The translations under genes and the position numbers were made by a program. Shown here in pieces: positions 31,194 to 44,690 of a stretch of 64,000 nucleotides of DNA (within the stretch, counting starts at the first letter, position 1; every line of letters starts with the position of its first letter). The notes under the pieces are model-generated. The model was not told where the DNA came from, did no database searches, and worked only from the letters and a program-made list of their open reading frames with translations. The stretch lies in NCBI GenBank assembly GCA_033675265.1, contig JAUJYZ010001004.1, positions 1 through 64,000 of the forward strand, read 5' to 3'. This DNA is from Actinostola sp. cb2023 (taxonomy: Eukaryota; Cnidaria; Anthozoa; Actiniaria; Actinostolidae).

Positions 31194-33785
31194 ATGGTTC
31201 TCTGTAAACACAGTGATACACCTCATCCACGTGACGGACTCCGGGCGTGGTTCGTCTGTTTCAGCGGTACAGTGGTCTTGATTATTATGTTTGGGACCTT
31301 AAATTCCTTTAGTGTTCTGTTACCAGTATGGAGTGAGGAATTCCGGTTTAGCAAAGGAGGAACAGGTATTGTCACTGGCAAAAACGCACGTAGCGCTCTT
31401 CAAACCTTGGAACTGAATATTTGCAAATGTTCAAAACCTAATGAATTTCCAATACATTTGCAATGGATTTCCAAGGTTTGAAGAGCGCGCGTTTCTTAAT
31501 TAAAACCCATATATATATCTTTATTAGCCTCAGTAGCAATGGTTGGGCTGCCTGTGCCTGACTGCGTTGATTGATGGATTGATTCCTATTTCTAGCATGG
31601 ATTGGATCGATCTCGATTGGATCAATTTTGCTGTTTGCGCCAATCGCAATAAGAATAAGCACACGGTTTGGTGAAAGAAATGTTGGATTTTGCAGTGGTT
31701 TTGCTGTCGCAGCCTTAATAATAGCCAGTTCCTTTGTCAAAGAAATACTGGTTCTTTACGTCTCCTACGGACTGCTGTTTGGAGTGGGTGCAAGCTTGTG
31801 TTTGTATGCGTCCATTTTTGTGGTCAAAAGATGTTTCAAAAAGAAACTCGGTTTGGCTCTCGGATGTGTTGGAGCTGGAGGAAGCATTGGAACATTAACC
31901 ATTGTGCCGGCTTTCCAAGCTTTGATTGACTCTCATGGTTGGAGGAATGGGCTTCGTGTCATGGCGGGAACATGGGTGCTGGCGGCTTTGTTGTCTCTCT
32001 CCTACAATCCAAACATAGAAAAAGAGGAAGAGAATATAGAAGCATCTAGACATGAGAGTCAATCGAGAATCAAGAAAATGTGCTCAGGGTGTATTGACTG
32101 TTCTTTATGGAGAAGTCCCAAGTATACCATCGGGATGATTGTTATTTGGACGGGTTTTTTTGGTTCTTACGTAGCATTGTTACATTTGGTAAGTATGGAA
32201 TGAATTAAAGCACAGGAAGCCCACATGTCGGGTGAACTACTTTTCAATTCTTATATCGACTTAGTCCCTCTCGGTAACACAACCACAGGCAACCCATTCA
32301 CATAGCAAAAACCCTTTCCACAGACTTGATGTAAAGTGACACTACGAGTAGTTTATACCATTTTTATTCACTTCCAGGTGTCATTCGCCAAGGATCGTAA
32401 CATTTCCGGTTCAAAGGCTTCCCTTCTCTTCATTTTCATCGGTGTCTGCTCGTCTGTTTCCCGAATAATGATCGGAAAAGTTATCGACAAGAAATGGCTG
32501 ACCTCGATGCAAGGTCTCCAACTGTCAGTATTTATTATCGGGTCTTCGTTGATACCGTTTACTCAGGCCAAAGAGTATTATCACTTCGTTCTATTTGCCA
32601 TATTCTATGGACTTGGTAATGGCGCCTTTATATCCACCCAAAATTACTTTTTGCTCACGTGTTTTGGCGATTCAAGAAAAGATGCGTTGGGTTATGGGAT
32701 GGGTGAGGTTGTGAGTTCGTTACCAGTCTTTATAGGTCCACCCATCGCTGGTAAGTCAAACAAGATAGCCTTCCTACTAATGCATTCTAAAATAAGACAG
32801 GGTAGCAAAGGGGGGAGGGGGAGGGGGGGGGGGGGGGGTCATGATCATGCTTCATGGGCCATTTTTTTCACGTGTCACGGACCAAAGTGTCCTTAGCCCA
32901 ACATAGCACTGCTTATCCCTCGCGCTCGATCTACCACAGAAAACTCATCAAAAAGGGTGCACAAATGTATGTTTGGGCTGCCTGTGCCTGCACCAGTTGA
33001 TGTGAGCCTGAATCGAGTATGGATTACAGTGAAGAATAGAGGTGCTTGAGGTTCATGCTAGGAATATAGTACTACAGTCGAACTAATATTAACGCGGGAA
33101 AAACCATACGCTCTTGAAACCCTGGTAATTGTTTGGAAATCTCAAAGCCTTGGAGATTGAAAATTTGCAACGAAAATCCTATGAATTTCCAAGCCAGGTT
33201 TGAAGAGCGTGACGTTTCCAGTGTAAGCGATCTCTTTTCTAGCTCATTTCAGCTAATTAACTGAATTCATGCTAGGAATATAGTACTACAGTCGAACCAT
33301 AGAGTGCAATTTATGAAAAGCGTGAAATAGTACTAACTTTAAATAGTACTAAATAGATGTATTTCTATTGTTTTCTATTGTTTCATTAGTGCTATTTAGT
33401 ACTAATTAGTTATTTAGTTTTCAAGCTTTTCTAAATTGCACTCTAAGCTCAGAATTTAACTGATTCGATATTTGTATATAATTTATTTAAGTGATTTGAT
33501 ATTTTTATATAATTTATTTAAGTGATTTGATATTTTTATATAATTTATTTATTAAGATTTGATATTTTTCCTTTGTTAGGATTTATAGCAGATGAATTCA
33601 ACTCGTACGTACCAGCTTTTTACATCATTGGTGGCATTGTGGTTGTCGCCAGTGCTTTACCGTTTTGTCTTCTGTTTGGACGCAAGGAAAGACAAACTAC
33701 GAGAGACATGGAGATTCAATTAGGTCTCGTTGGTGCAAGACTTGCTAACACAGGCTCGTCTTTACTGACTATAAATATCACATAA
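31194..33785 (+). CDS. SLC16 (monocarboxylate transporter)-like gene, copy A, intact
   Basis: Exons are 31194-31365, 31596-32188, 32378-32750 and 33580-33785. All introns are GT/AG, with phases 1, 0 and 1; the total is 1344 nt, giving 447 aa plus stop, normal for the family. Residues 13-19 (RDGLRAW) match the SLC16 DG....W signature before helix 1. Later come GERNVGFCSG, GAGGSIGT, a charged loop after NPNIEK between the two six-helix halves, and SSVSRIMIGKVID, where R284 lines up with the helix-8 arginine that MCTs use for substrate and proton coupling (my alignment). No signal peptide. The substrate cannot be told. It differs from the left copy by a few substitutions (for example Q for H in STQNY). 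Confidence 0.9.
33302..33443. mobile_element. TA-flanked MITE in intron 3 of copy A, right arm
   Basis: Mirror of 10936-11077: GAGTGCAATTTA and TAAATTGCACTC ends with TA on each side. It is absent from intron 3 of copy B. Confidence 0.78.
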
Positions 33786-33894
33786 AATAAGATTTGAGAT
33801 AAATTTATATAAAGAATTCACACGACTCCACAAGCTGTAAAAGTGATTTTCTCTTTTTTATTCTAAAATTATAAAGAATCTAAAGAACAATATA

Positions 33895-34375
33895 TTTTTA
33901 CAACACTTGAACCCGTTAGAACGTGATAAGTCAACCCGCTAGAACGATTTGAGAAACCCAAAAATCTCTAGTATTATGCCGACTCGCTACAACCGACTGA
34001 ACCCGTTACAACCGGTTGTAGCGGGTTGACCAACCCGTTTTAGCGGGTTCATCATCTAGTATAGTACTAGAGATTTGTTGGTTTCTCAAACTGTTGTAGC
34101 GGGTTCATGATAAACCGGTTGTAGCGGGTTCGGTTGTAGCGGGTTGACCAACCCGTTTTAGCGGGTTCATCGCCTAGTATAATAGATATTTTTTTGGTTT
34201 CTCAAATTGTTGTAGCGGGTTGATGATGAACCGGTTGTAACGGGTTCGGTTGTAGCGGTCTATAGGGGTTCATCGCCTTGTCAATACTAGGGATTCAGTT
34301 TGAGTTCCTCAAACCGTTGTAGCGGGCTGACTTAACCCACTCTAACGGATACAACTTTTTAATTTCATTGTTAAT
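33895..34375. repeat. GTTGTAGCGGGTT motif array, right arm
   Basis: Mirror of 9990-10475, just downstream of copy A. It holds about twenty direct and inverted 13-mers with CTAGTA and GGTTTCTCAAA between groups. Confidence 0.73.
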
Positions 34376-35440
34376 TCATTGTGCTCAAGGGAATAGTCAA
34401 CTCAAATAATTAATGTGTTTTTACCCCGTGAGAATTGATTAAGGTCAAACTTTATTCTGACTCAAGCAACGAAAATGGAAGGAACTTACTACAAGACGAT
34501 TTCGTGAACCCGCCCAAAAATGCCGAAGAGGAGCGACGTCTTATAGAAAGTACCGTTCCTAGAAAATACTAAGTGGGCTGTCAGGCTTTTCCAACCAAAA
34601 CCAATGCATTCAAAGCTCAATACTTTTAGTTACGGGAGACTAAGTACATGCAACAACTGGGCTCTCGTTTTATAGAAGACATGACCGCACTGATCGAACT
34701 GGTGGTTCTGTTCATTGAGAAGTTTGTAATCGTAGCGGGGAAAGATTTCCTCCCCGGAAAAACGTTATATTTGTTAGCTTGTGTCATCGAGTGTGGACTC
34801 CATCCATTCGCAAGAGGTGCATGATGAAGGTTGGTAACATTATTTCGACACTTTTGATTCAGTGAACTCCCTCAATGAATATTTATCAGTTTGTACTCTT
34901 GGTATTTGCATAGCTTATTTGGTACCCCCATATATATCAGTGCTATATAGGTATGTGCCCCCAAATAGGGTATGGCGCGGTTTTTGAACCTCCAGATCCT
35001 TAAATTGGCTACCATATTTTGCTTTTTCACCATAAAATATTCGATCTTTAATTTGGGTACACTTTATGTATTTTGACTATAAAATCCGCTTATGAATTTT
35101 CCAATTTTTCATCCTTAAATAGGGTCAGGGTTTCGACATCCCGGGGGCACACCCCTATCCTAAATTCCCGGGAGTGCCCCCCCCCCCCCCCGGGTTTGGT
35201 ACCATAAACATATCCATACAAATACAAATAAACCAGACATAGCAGCGTGACTAAACAATGTTTGGATGAAGCGTAAATATAGCCAATAATTATTTTAAAA
35301 GTTCAATAGTTGACGGACATCTGTGTGGCATTTATTTTTTAGTACGAACAATCATGAACAATATGTCCTGCATTCTGGGCATTCAAATGATTTCCTTGCA
35401 ACTGAACGACATATCAAGAAATCTGTGCTTTTTACGTAGA
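34376..35440. other. Non-genic flank, right arm
   Basis: Contains the degenerate coding fragment (plus, about 34460-34600; see 9790-9915), the G/C homopolymer repeat (about 34918-35205), and sequence matching the left arm up to about 35440, where satellite fragments begin. Confidence 0.5.
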
Positions 35441-38400
35441 CGTATTCCACAAAATTAATATTCAACCTACTTCTTAGTTTCATTCATCTCTTAGTTTACT
35501 CGATTTTCTGTAAGTTTGGATGGATTTTTCGATAAAAATCGTACTTTTAAGCAAAAAATATTTACAGGTCTTTTTAGGAAGTTCCCCGAGCAAATCTCTC
35601 GATATGTTACAAAATGGAGGACGTGTTATCGGCAAAAATAGCGCGTATTCCACTCATAAATAAGCTTATTCAACTACTTCTTAGTTTCCTTTAAATCTCT
35701 TAGTTCCCTCTTAATCTCTCTGTAGTTATATAAATAGCGCGTATTCCACTCATAAATTAATATTCAACCTACTTCTTTTTAAATCTCTTAGTTTCCCTCT
35801 AAATCTCTCGTGTGTTATTCGTAATAGCGCGTTCCACTCATAAAAAATAATATTCAACCTACTTCTCTTAGTTTCCTTTAAATCTCTTAGTTCATAAAAT
35901 CCCTCTAAATCTCTCGTGTGTTATATAAAATAGCGCGTATTCCACTCATAAATTAATATTCAACCTACTTCTTAGTTTCCTTTAATCTCTTAGTTTCCTC
36001 TAAATCTCTCGTGTGTTATATAAAATAGCGCTTCATAAATTAATATTTCAACCTACTTCTTTAAATCTCTCTCGTGTGTTATATAAAATAGCGCGTATTC
36101 CACTCATAAATTAAATTCAACCTACTTCTTAGTTTCCTTTATAAATCTCTTAGTTCCCTCTAAATCTCTCGCGTTATATAAAATAGCGCGTATTCCACTC
36201 ATAAATTAATATTCAACCTACTTCTTAGTTTCCTTTAAATCTCTTAGTTTCCTCTAAATCTCTCGTGTATTATATAAAATAGCGCGTATTCCACTCATAA
36301 ATTAATATTCAACCTACTTCTTAGTTTCCTTTAAATCTCTTAGTTAAATCCTCTAAATCTCTCGTGTGTTATATAAAATAGCGCGTATTCCACTCATAAA
36401 TTAATATTCAACCTACTTCTTAGTTTCCTTTAAATCTCTTAGTTTCCTCTAAATCTCTCGTGTGTTATATAAAATATAGCGCGCGTATTCCACTCATAAA
36501 TTAATATATAAAATCATTCCACCTACTACTTCTTAGTTTCCTTTAAATCTCTTAGTTCCCTCTAAATCTCTCGTGTGTTATATAAAATAGCGCGTATTCC
36601 ACTCATAAATTAATATTCAACCTACTTCTTAGTTTCCTTTAAATCTCTTAGTTTCCTCTAAATCTCTCGTGTGTTATATAAAATAGCGCGTATTCCACTC
36701 ATAAATTAATATTCAACCTACTTCTTAGTTTCCTTTTAAATCTCTTAGTTTCCTCTAAATCTCTCGTGTGTTATATAAAATAGCGCGTATTCCACTCATA
36801 AATTAATATTCAACCTACTTCTTAGTTTCCTTTAAATCTCTTAGTTTCCTCTAAATCTCTCGTGTGTTATATAAAATAGCGCGTATTCATAAACTAATAT
36901 TCAACCTACTTCTTAAATTAATATTATTCCACTCATAAATTAATATTCAACTTCTACTCTCTTATATAAAATAGCGCGTATTCCTTTAAATCTCTTAGTT
37001 TCCTTTCCTCTAAGTTCTCTCGTGTGTTATATAAAATAGCGCGTATTCCACTCATAAATTAATATTCAACCTACTTCTTAGTTTCCTTTAAATCTCTTAG
37101 TTTCCTCTAAATCTCTCGTGTGTTATATAAAATAGCGCGTATTCCACTCATAAATTAATATTCAACCTACTTCTTAGTTTCCTTTAAATCTCTTAGTTTC
37201 CTCTAAATCTCTCGTGTGTTATATAAAATAGCGCGTATTCCACTCATAAATTAATATTCAACCTACTTCTTAGTTTCCTTTAAATCTCTTAGTTTCCTAG
37301 TTTCCTTTAAATCTCTTAGTTTCCCTATAAATCTCTCGTGTGTTATATAAAATAGCGCGTATTCCACTCATAAATTAATATTCAACCTACTTCTTAGTTT
37401 CCTTTAAATCTCTTAGTTTCCTCTAAATCTCTCGTGTATTATATAAAATAGCGTATTCCACTCATAAATTAATATTCAACCTACTTCTTACTTTAAATCT
37501 TAGTTTCCTTTAAATCTCTCTATTAGTTTCCTCTAAATCTCTCGTGTGTTATTATATAAAATAGCGCGTATTCCACTCATAAATTAATATTCAACCTACT
37601 TCTTAGTTTCCTTTAAATCTCTTAGTTTCCTCTAAATCTCTCGTGTGTTATATAAAATAGCGCGTATTCCACTCATAAATTAATATTCAACCTACTTCTT
37701 AGTTTCCTTTAAATCTCTTAGTTTCCTCTAAATCTCTCGTGTGTTATATAAAATAGCGCGTATTCCACTCATAAATTAATATTCAACCTACTTCTTAGTT
37801 TCCAACCTAGTTTCCTCTAAATTCTCGTAGTTTTAGCGCGTATTCCACTCATTAAATCTCTCTTAGTTTCCTTTAAATCTCTCTAAATCTCTCGTGTGTT
37901 ATATAAAATAGCGCGTATTCCACTCATAAATTAATATTCAACCTACTTCTTAGTTTCCTTTAAATCTCTTAGTTTCCTCTAAATCTCTCGTGTGTTATAT
38001 AAAATAGCGCGTATTCCACTCATAAATTAATATTCAACCTACTTCTTAGTTTCCTTTAAATCTCTTAGTTTCCTCTAAATCTCTCGTGTGTTATATAAAA
38101 TAGCGCGTATTCCACTCATAAATTAATATTCAACCTACTTCTTAGTTTCCTTTAAATCTCTTAGTTTCCTCTAAATCTCTCGTGTGTTATATAAAATAGC
38201 GCGTATTCCACTCATAAATTAATATCAACCTTCTTAGTTTCCTTTAAATCTCTTAGTTTCCTTAATCTCTCCTTTATTATATAAAATAGCGCGTATTCCA
38301 CTCATAAATTAATATTCAACCTCTTCTTAGTTTCCTTTAAATCTCTTAGTTCCTCTAAATCTCTCGTGTGTTATATAAAATAGCGCGTATTCCACTCATA

Positions 38401-41400
38401 AATTAATATTCAACCTACTTCTTAGTTTCCTTTAAATCTCTTAGTTCCCTCTAAATCTCTAAATCGTGTGTTATATAAAATAGCGCGTATTCCACTCATA
38501 AATTAATATTCAACCTACTTCTTAGTTTCTTTAAATCTCTACTTCTTATCTTTCCTATATAAAATAGCGCGTATTCCACTCATAAATTAATATTCTCTTA
38601 GTTTCCTTTAAATCTCTTAGTTCTCTAAAATCTCGTGTGTGTTATATAAAATAGCGCGTATTCCACTCATAAATTAATATTCAACCTACTTCTTAGTTTC
38701 CTTTAAATCTCTTAGTTTCCTCTAAATCTCTCGTGTGTTATATAAAATAGCGCGTATTCCACTCATAAATTAATATTCAACCTACTTCTTAGTTTCCTTT
38801 AAATCTCTTAGTTTCCTCTAAATCTCTCGTGTGTTATATAAAATAGCGCGTATTCCACTCATAAATTAATATTCAACCTACTTCTTAGTTTTCCTCCTTA
38901 AATCTCTCGTGTGTTATATTAGTATTCCCTCTAAAATCTCTCGTACTTCTTAGTTTCCTTTAAATCTCTTAGTTCCCTCTAAATCTCTCGTGTATTATAT
39001 AGCGCGTATTCCACTCATAAATTAATATTCAACCTACTTCTTAGTTTCCTTTAAATCTCTTAGTTTCCTCTAAATCTCTCGTGTGTTATATAAATAGCGC
39101 GTATTCCACTCATAAATTAATATTCAACCTACTTCTTAGTTTCCTTTAAATCTCTTAGTTTCCTCTAAATCTCTCGTGTGTTATATAAAATAGCGCGTAT
39201 TCCACTCATAAATTAATATTCAACCTACTTCTTAGTTTCCTTTAAAATCTCTTAGTTTCCCTCTAAATCTCTCGTGTATTATATAAAATAGCGCGTATTC
39301 CACTCATAAATTAATATTCAACCTACTTCTTAGTTTCCTTTAAATCTCTTAGTTTCCTCTAAATCTCTCGTGTGTTATATAAAAATAGCGCGTATTCCAC
39401 TCATAAATTAATATTCAACCTACTTCTTAGTTTCCTTTAAATCTCTTAGTTTCCTCTAAATCTCTCGTGTGTTATATAAAATAGCGCGTATTCCACTCAT
39501 AAATTAAATTCAACCTACTTCTTAGTTTCTTTAAATCTCTTAGTTTCCCTACTTCTTAGTTTCCTTTAAATCTCTTAGTTTCCTCTAAATCTCTCGTGTG
39601 TGTATTATATAAAAATAGCGCGTATTCCATTATATAAAATAGCGCGTATTCACTCATAATTAATATTCAACCTACTTCTTAGTTTCCTTAAATCTCTTAG
39701 TTTCCTCTAAATCTCTCGTGTATTATTAAAATAGCGCGTATTCCACTCATAAATTAATATTCAACCTACTTCTTAGTTTCCTTTAAATCTCTTAGTTCCC
39801 TCTAAATCTCTCGTGTATTATATAAAATAGCGCGTATTCCACTCATAAATTAATATTCAACCTACTTCTTAGTTTCCTTTAAATCTCTTAGTTTCCTCTA
39901 AATCTCTCGTGTGTTATATATAAATAGCGCGTATTCCACTCATAAATTAATATTCAACTACTTCTTAGTTTCTTAAATCTCTTAGTTCCCTCTAAATCTC
40001 TCGTGTGTTATATAAAATAGCGCGTATTCCACTCATAAATTAATATTCAACCTACTTCTAGTTTCCTTTAAATCTCTTAGTTCCCTCTAAATCTCTCGTG
40101 TGTTATATAAAATAGCGCGTATTCCACTCATAAATTAATATTCAACCTACTTCTTAGTTTCCTTTAAATCTCTTAGTTAAATCCTCTAAATCTCTCGTGT
40201 GTTATATAAAATAGCGCGTATTCCACTCATAAATTAATATTCAACCTACTTCTTAGTTTCCTTTAAATCTCTTAGTTTCCTCTAAATCTCTCGTGTGTTA
40301 TATAAAATAGCGCGTATTCCACTCATAAATTAATATTCAACCTACTTCTTAGTTTCCTTTAAATCTCTTAGTTCCCTCTAAATCTCTCGTGTATTATATA
40401 AAATAGCGCGTATTCCACTCATAAAAATTAATATTCAACCTACTTCTTAGTTTCCTTTAAATCTCTTAGTTTCCTCTAATCTCTCTCGTGTGTTATATAA
40501 AATAGCGCGTATTCCACTCATATCTCTTAGTTTCCTTTAAATCTCTTAGTTTCGTGTATTATATAAAATAGCGCGTATTCCACTCATAAATTAATATATT
40601 CAACCTACTTCTTAGTTTCCTTTAAATCTCTTAGTTTCCTCTAAATCTCTCGTGTATTATATAAAATAGCGCGTATTCCACTCATAAATTAATATTCAAC
40701 CTACTTCTTAGTTTCCTTTAAATCTCTTAGTTCCCTCTAAATCTCTCGTGTGTTATATAAAATAGCGCGTATTCCACTCATAAATTAATATTCAACCTAC
40801 TTCTTAGTTTCCTTTAAATCTCTTAGTTCCCTCTAAATCTCTCGTGTGTTATATAAAATAGCGCGTATAGCGCGTAATTCCACTCATAAATTAATATTCA
40901 ACCTATCTCTTGTGTTATATAAAATAGTTTCCTTTAAATCTCTTAGTTTCCTCTAAATCTCTCGTGTATTATATAAAATAGCGCGTATTCCACTCATAAA
41001 TTAATATTCAACCTACTTCTTAGTTTCCTTTAAATCTCTTAGTTTCCTCTAAATCTCTCGTGTTTATAAAATAGCGCGTATTCCACTCATAAATTAATAT
41101 TCAACCTACTTCTTAGTTTCCTTAAATCTCTTCTAAATCTTAGTTTAGCGCCCTAAAAATCTTCCTCTAAATCTCTCGTGTGTTATATAAAATAGCGCGT
41201 ATTCCACTCATAAATTAATATTCAACCTACTTCTTAGTTTCCTTTAAATCTCTTAGTTTCCTCTAAATCTCTCGTGTGTTTATATAAAATAGCGCGTATT
41301 CCACTCATAAATAAATTAATATTCAACCTACTTCTTAGTTTCCTTTAAATCTCTTAGTTTCCTTTAAATTCTTAGTTTCCTCTAAATCTCTCGTGTATTA

Positions 41401-44400
41401 TATAAAATAGCGCGTATTCCACTCATAAATTAATATTCAACCTACTTCTTAGTTTCCTTTAAAAATCTCTTAGTTTCCCTCTAAATCTCTCGTGTATTAT
41501 ATAAAATAGCGCGTATTCCACTCATAAATTAATATTCACTCATACCTACTTCTTAGTTTCCTTTAAATCTCTTAGTTCCCTCTAAATCTCTCGTGTATTA
41601 TATAAAATAGCGCGTATTCCACTCATAAATTAATATTCAACCTACTTCTTAGTTTCCTTTAAATCTCTTAGTTTCCTCTAAATCTCTCGTGTGTTATATA
41701 AAATAGCGCGTATTCCACTCATAAATTAAATTAACCTATTCAACCTACTTCTTAGTTTCCTTTAAACCTCTCTTACTCTCTAAATCTCTCGTGTGTTATA
41801 TAAAATAGCGCGTATTCCACTCATAAATTAATATTCAACCTACTTCTTAGTTTCCTTTAAATCTCTTAGTTTCCCTCTAAATCTCTCGTGTGTTATATAA
41901 AATAGCGCGTATTCCACTCATAAATTAATATTCAACCTACTTCTTAGTTTCCTTTAAATCTCTTAGTTTCCCTCTAAATCTCTCGTGTGTTATATAAAAT
42001 ATAAAATAGCGCGTATTCCACTCATAAATTAATATTCAACCTACTTCTTAGTTTCCTTTAAATCTCTTAGTTCCCTCTAAATCTCTCGTGTGTTATATAA
42101 AATAGCGCGTATTCCACTCATAAATTAATATTCAACCTACTTCTTAGTTTCCTTTAAATCTCTTAGTTTCCTCTAAATCTCTCGTGTGTTATATAAAATA
42201 GCGCGTATTCCACTCATAAATTAATATTCAACCTACTTCTTAGTTTCCTTTAAATCTCTTAGTTTCCTCTAAATCTCTCGTGTGTGTATATAAAATAGCG
42301 CGTATTCCACTCATAAATTAAATTAACCTATTCTTAACCTACTCTCTCGTGTGTTATATTAGTATTCCTTTAAATACTCTTAGTTTCCTTTAAATCTCTT
42401 AGTTCCCTCTAAATCTCTCGTGTATTATATAAAATAGCGCGTATTCCACTCATAAATTAATATTCAACCTACTTCTTAGTTTCCTTTAAATCTCTTAGTT
42501 TCCTCTAAATCTCTCGTGTATTATATAAAATAGCGCGTATTCCACTCATAAATTAATATTCAACCTACTTCTTAGTTTCTTTAAATCTCTTAAATCTCTA
42601 AAATAGCGCGTATTCCCTCTAAATCAACCTACTCTTAGTTTCCTTTAAATATAAAAATAGCGCGCGTATTCCACTCATAAATTAATATTCAACCTACTTC
42701 TTAGTTTCCTTTAAATCTCTTAGTTTCCTCTAAATCTCGTGTGTTATATAAAATAGCGCGTATTCCACTCATAAATTAATATTCAACCTCTCTCGTGTAT
42801 TATATTCTTACTTCTCATAAATTATTCAACCTACTTCTTAGTTTCCTTTTCCTCTAAATCTCTTAGTATTCCTCTCAACCTACTTCTTAGTTTCCTTTAA
42901 ATCTCTTAGTTCCCTCTAAATCTCTCGTGTGTTATATAAAATAGCGCGTATTCCACTCATAAATTAATATTCAACCTACTTCTTAGTTTCCTTTAAATCT
43001 CTTAGTTTCCTCTAAATCTCTCGTGTGTTATATAAAATAGCGCGTATTCCACTCATAAATTAATCAACCTACTTCTTAGTTTCCTTTAAATCTCTTAGTT
43101 CCCTCTAAATCTCTCGTGTGTTATATAAAATAGCGCGTATTCCACTCATAAATTAATATTCAACCTACTTCTTAGTTTCCTTTAAATCTCTTAGTTTCCT
43201 TAAATCTCTTAGTTCCACTCTAAAATATCTCTTCTTAGTTTCCTTTAAATCTCTTAGTTCCCTCTAAATCTCTCGTGTGTTATATAAAATAGCGCGTATT
43301 CCACTCATAAATTAATATTCAACCTACTTCTTAGTTTCCTTTAAATCTCTTAGTTTCCTCTAAATCTCTCGTGTGTTATATAAAATAGCGCGTATTCCAC
43401 TCATAAATTAATATTCAACCTACTTCTTAGTTTCCTTTAAATCTCTTAGTTTCCTCTAAATCTCTCGTGTGTATATATAAAATAGCGCGTATTCCACTCA
43501 TAAATTAATATTCAACCTACTTCTTAGTTTCCTTTAAATCTCTTAGTTTCCTCTAAATCTCTCGTGTGTTATATAAAATAGCGCGTATTCCACTCATAAA
43601 TTAATATTCAACCTACTTCTTAGTTTCCTTTAAATCTCTTAGTTTCCTCTAAATCTCTCGTGTGTTATATAAAATAGCGCGTATTCCACATCATAAATTA
43701 ATATTCAACCTACTTCTTAGTTTCCTTTAAATCTCTTAGTTTCCTCTAAGTTTCCTCTCTCGTGTGTTATATAAAATAGCGCGTATTCCACTCATAAATT
43801 AATATTCAACCTACTTCTTAGTTTCCTTTAAATCTCTTAGTTTCCTCTAAATCTCTCGTGTGTTATATAAAATAGCGCGTATTCCACTCATAAATTAATA
43901 TTCAACCTACTTCTTAGTTTCCTTTAAATCTCTTAGTTTCCCTCTAAATCTCTCGTGTGTTATATAAAATAGCGCGTATTCCACTCATAAATTAATATTA
44001 ATATTCTTAGTTTCCTAATCTCTTAGTTTCCTTTAAATCTCTTAGTTTCCTCTAAATCTCTCTTAGTGTCTCGTGTTATATAAAATAGCGCGTATTCCAC
44101 TCATAAATTAATATTCAACCTACTTCTTAGTTTCCTTTAAATCTCTTAGTTTCCTCTAAATCTCTCGTGTATTATATAAAATAGCGCGTATTCCACTCAT
44201 AAATTAATATTCAAACTTCTTAGTTTCCTTTAAATCTTAGTTTCCTCTAAATCTCTCGTGTGTTATATAAAATAGCGCGTATTCCACTCATAAATTAATA
44301 TTCAACCTACTTCTTAGTTTCCTTTAAATCTCTTAGTTTCCTCTAAATCTCTCGTGTGTTATATAAAATAGCGCGTATTCCACTCATAAATTAATATTCA

Positions 44401-44690
44401 ACCTACTTCTTAGTTTCCTTTAAATCTCTTAGTTTCCTCTAAATCTCTCGTGTGTTATATAAAATAGCGCGTATTCCACTCATAAATTAATATTCAACCT
44501 ACTTCTTAGTTTCCTTTAAATCTCTTAGTTTCCTCTAAATCAACCTACTTCTTAGTTTCCTTTAAATCTCTTCTCTCGTGTGTTATATATATAAAATAGC
44601 GCGTATTCCACTCATAAATTAATATTCAACCTACTTCTTAGTTTCCTTTAAATCTCTTAGTTTCCTCTAAATCTCTCGTGTATTATATAT
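35441..44690 (-). repeat. 96-bp satellite array, right copy (about 94 units)
   Basis: The same unit as 3305-8146, in reverse orientation (GCGCGTATTCCAC marks every 96 bases). Single-base quality is good, but many units are shuffled: partial units, repeated CTTAGTTTCC blocks and joins within a unit, for example near 36890-37010, 37800-37870, 41120-41160 and 42590-42900. The first 200 bp (35441-35640) alternates satellite pieces with pieces of the left-arm flank. The array ends inside coding sequence of gene C. Confidence 0.95.
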
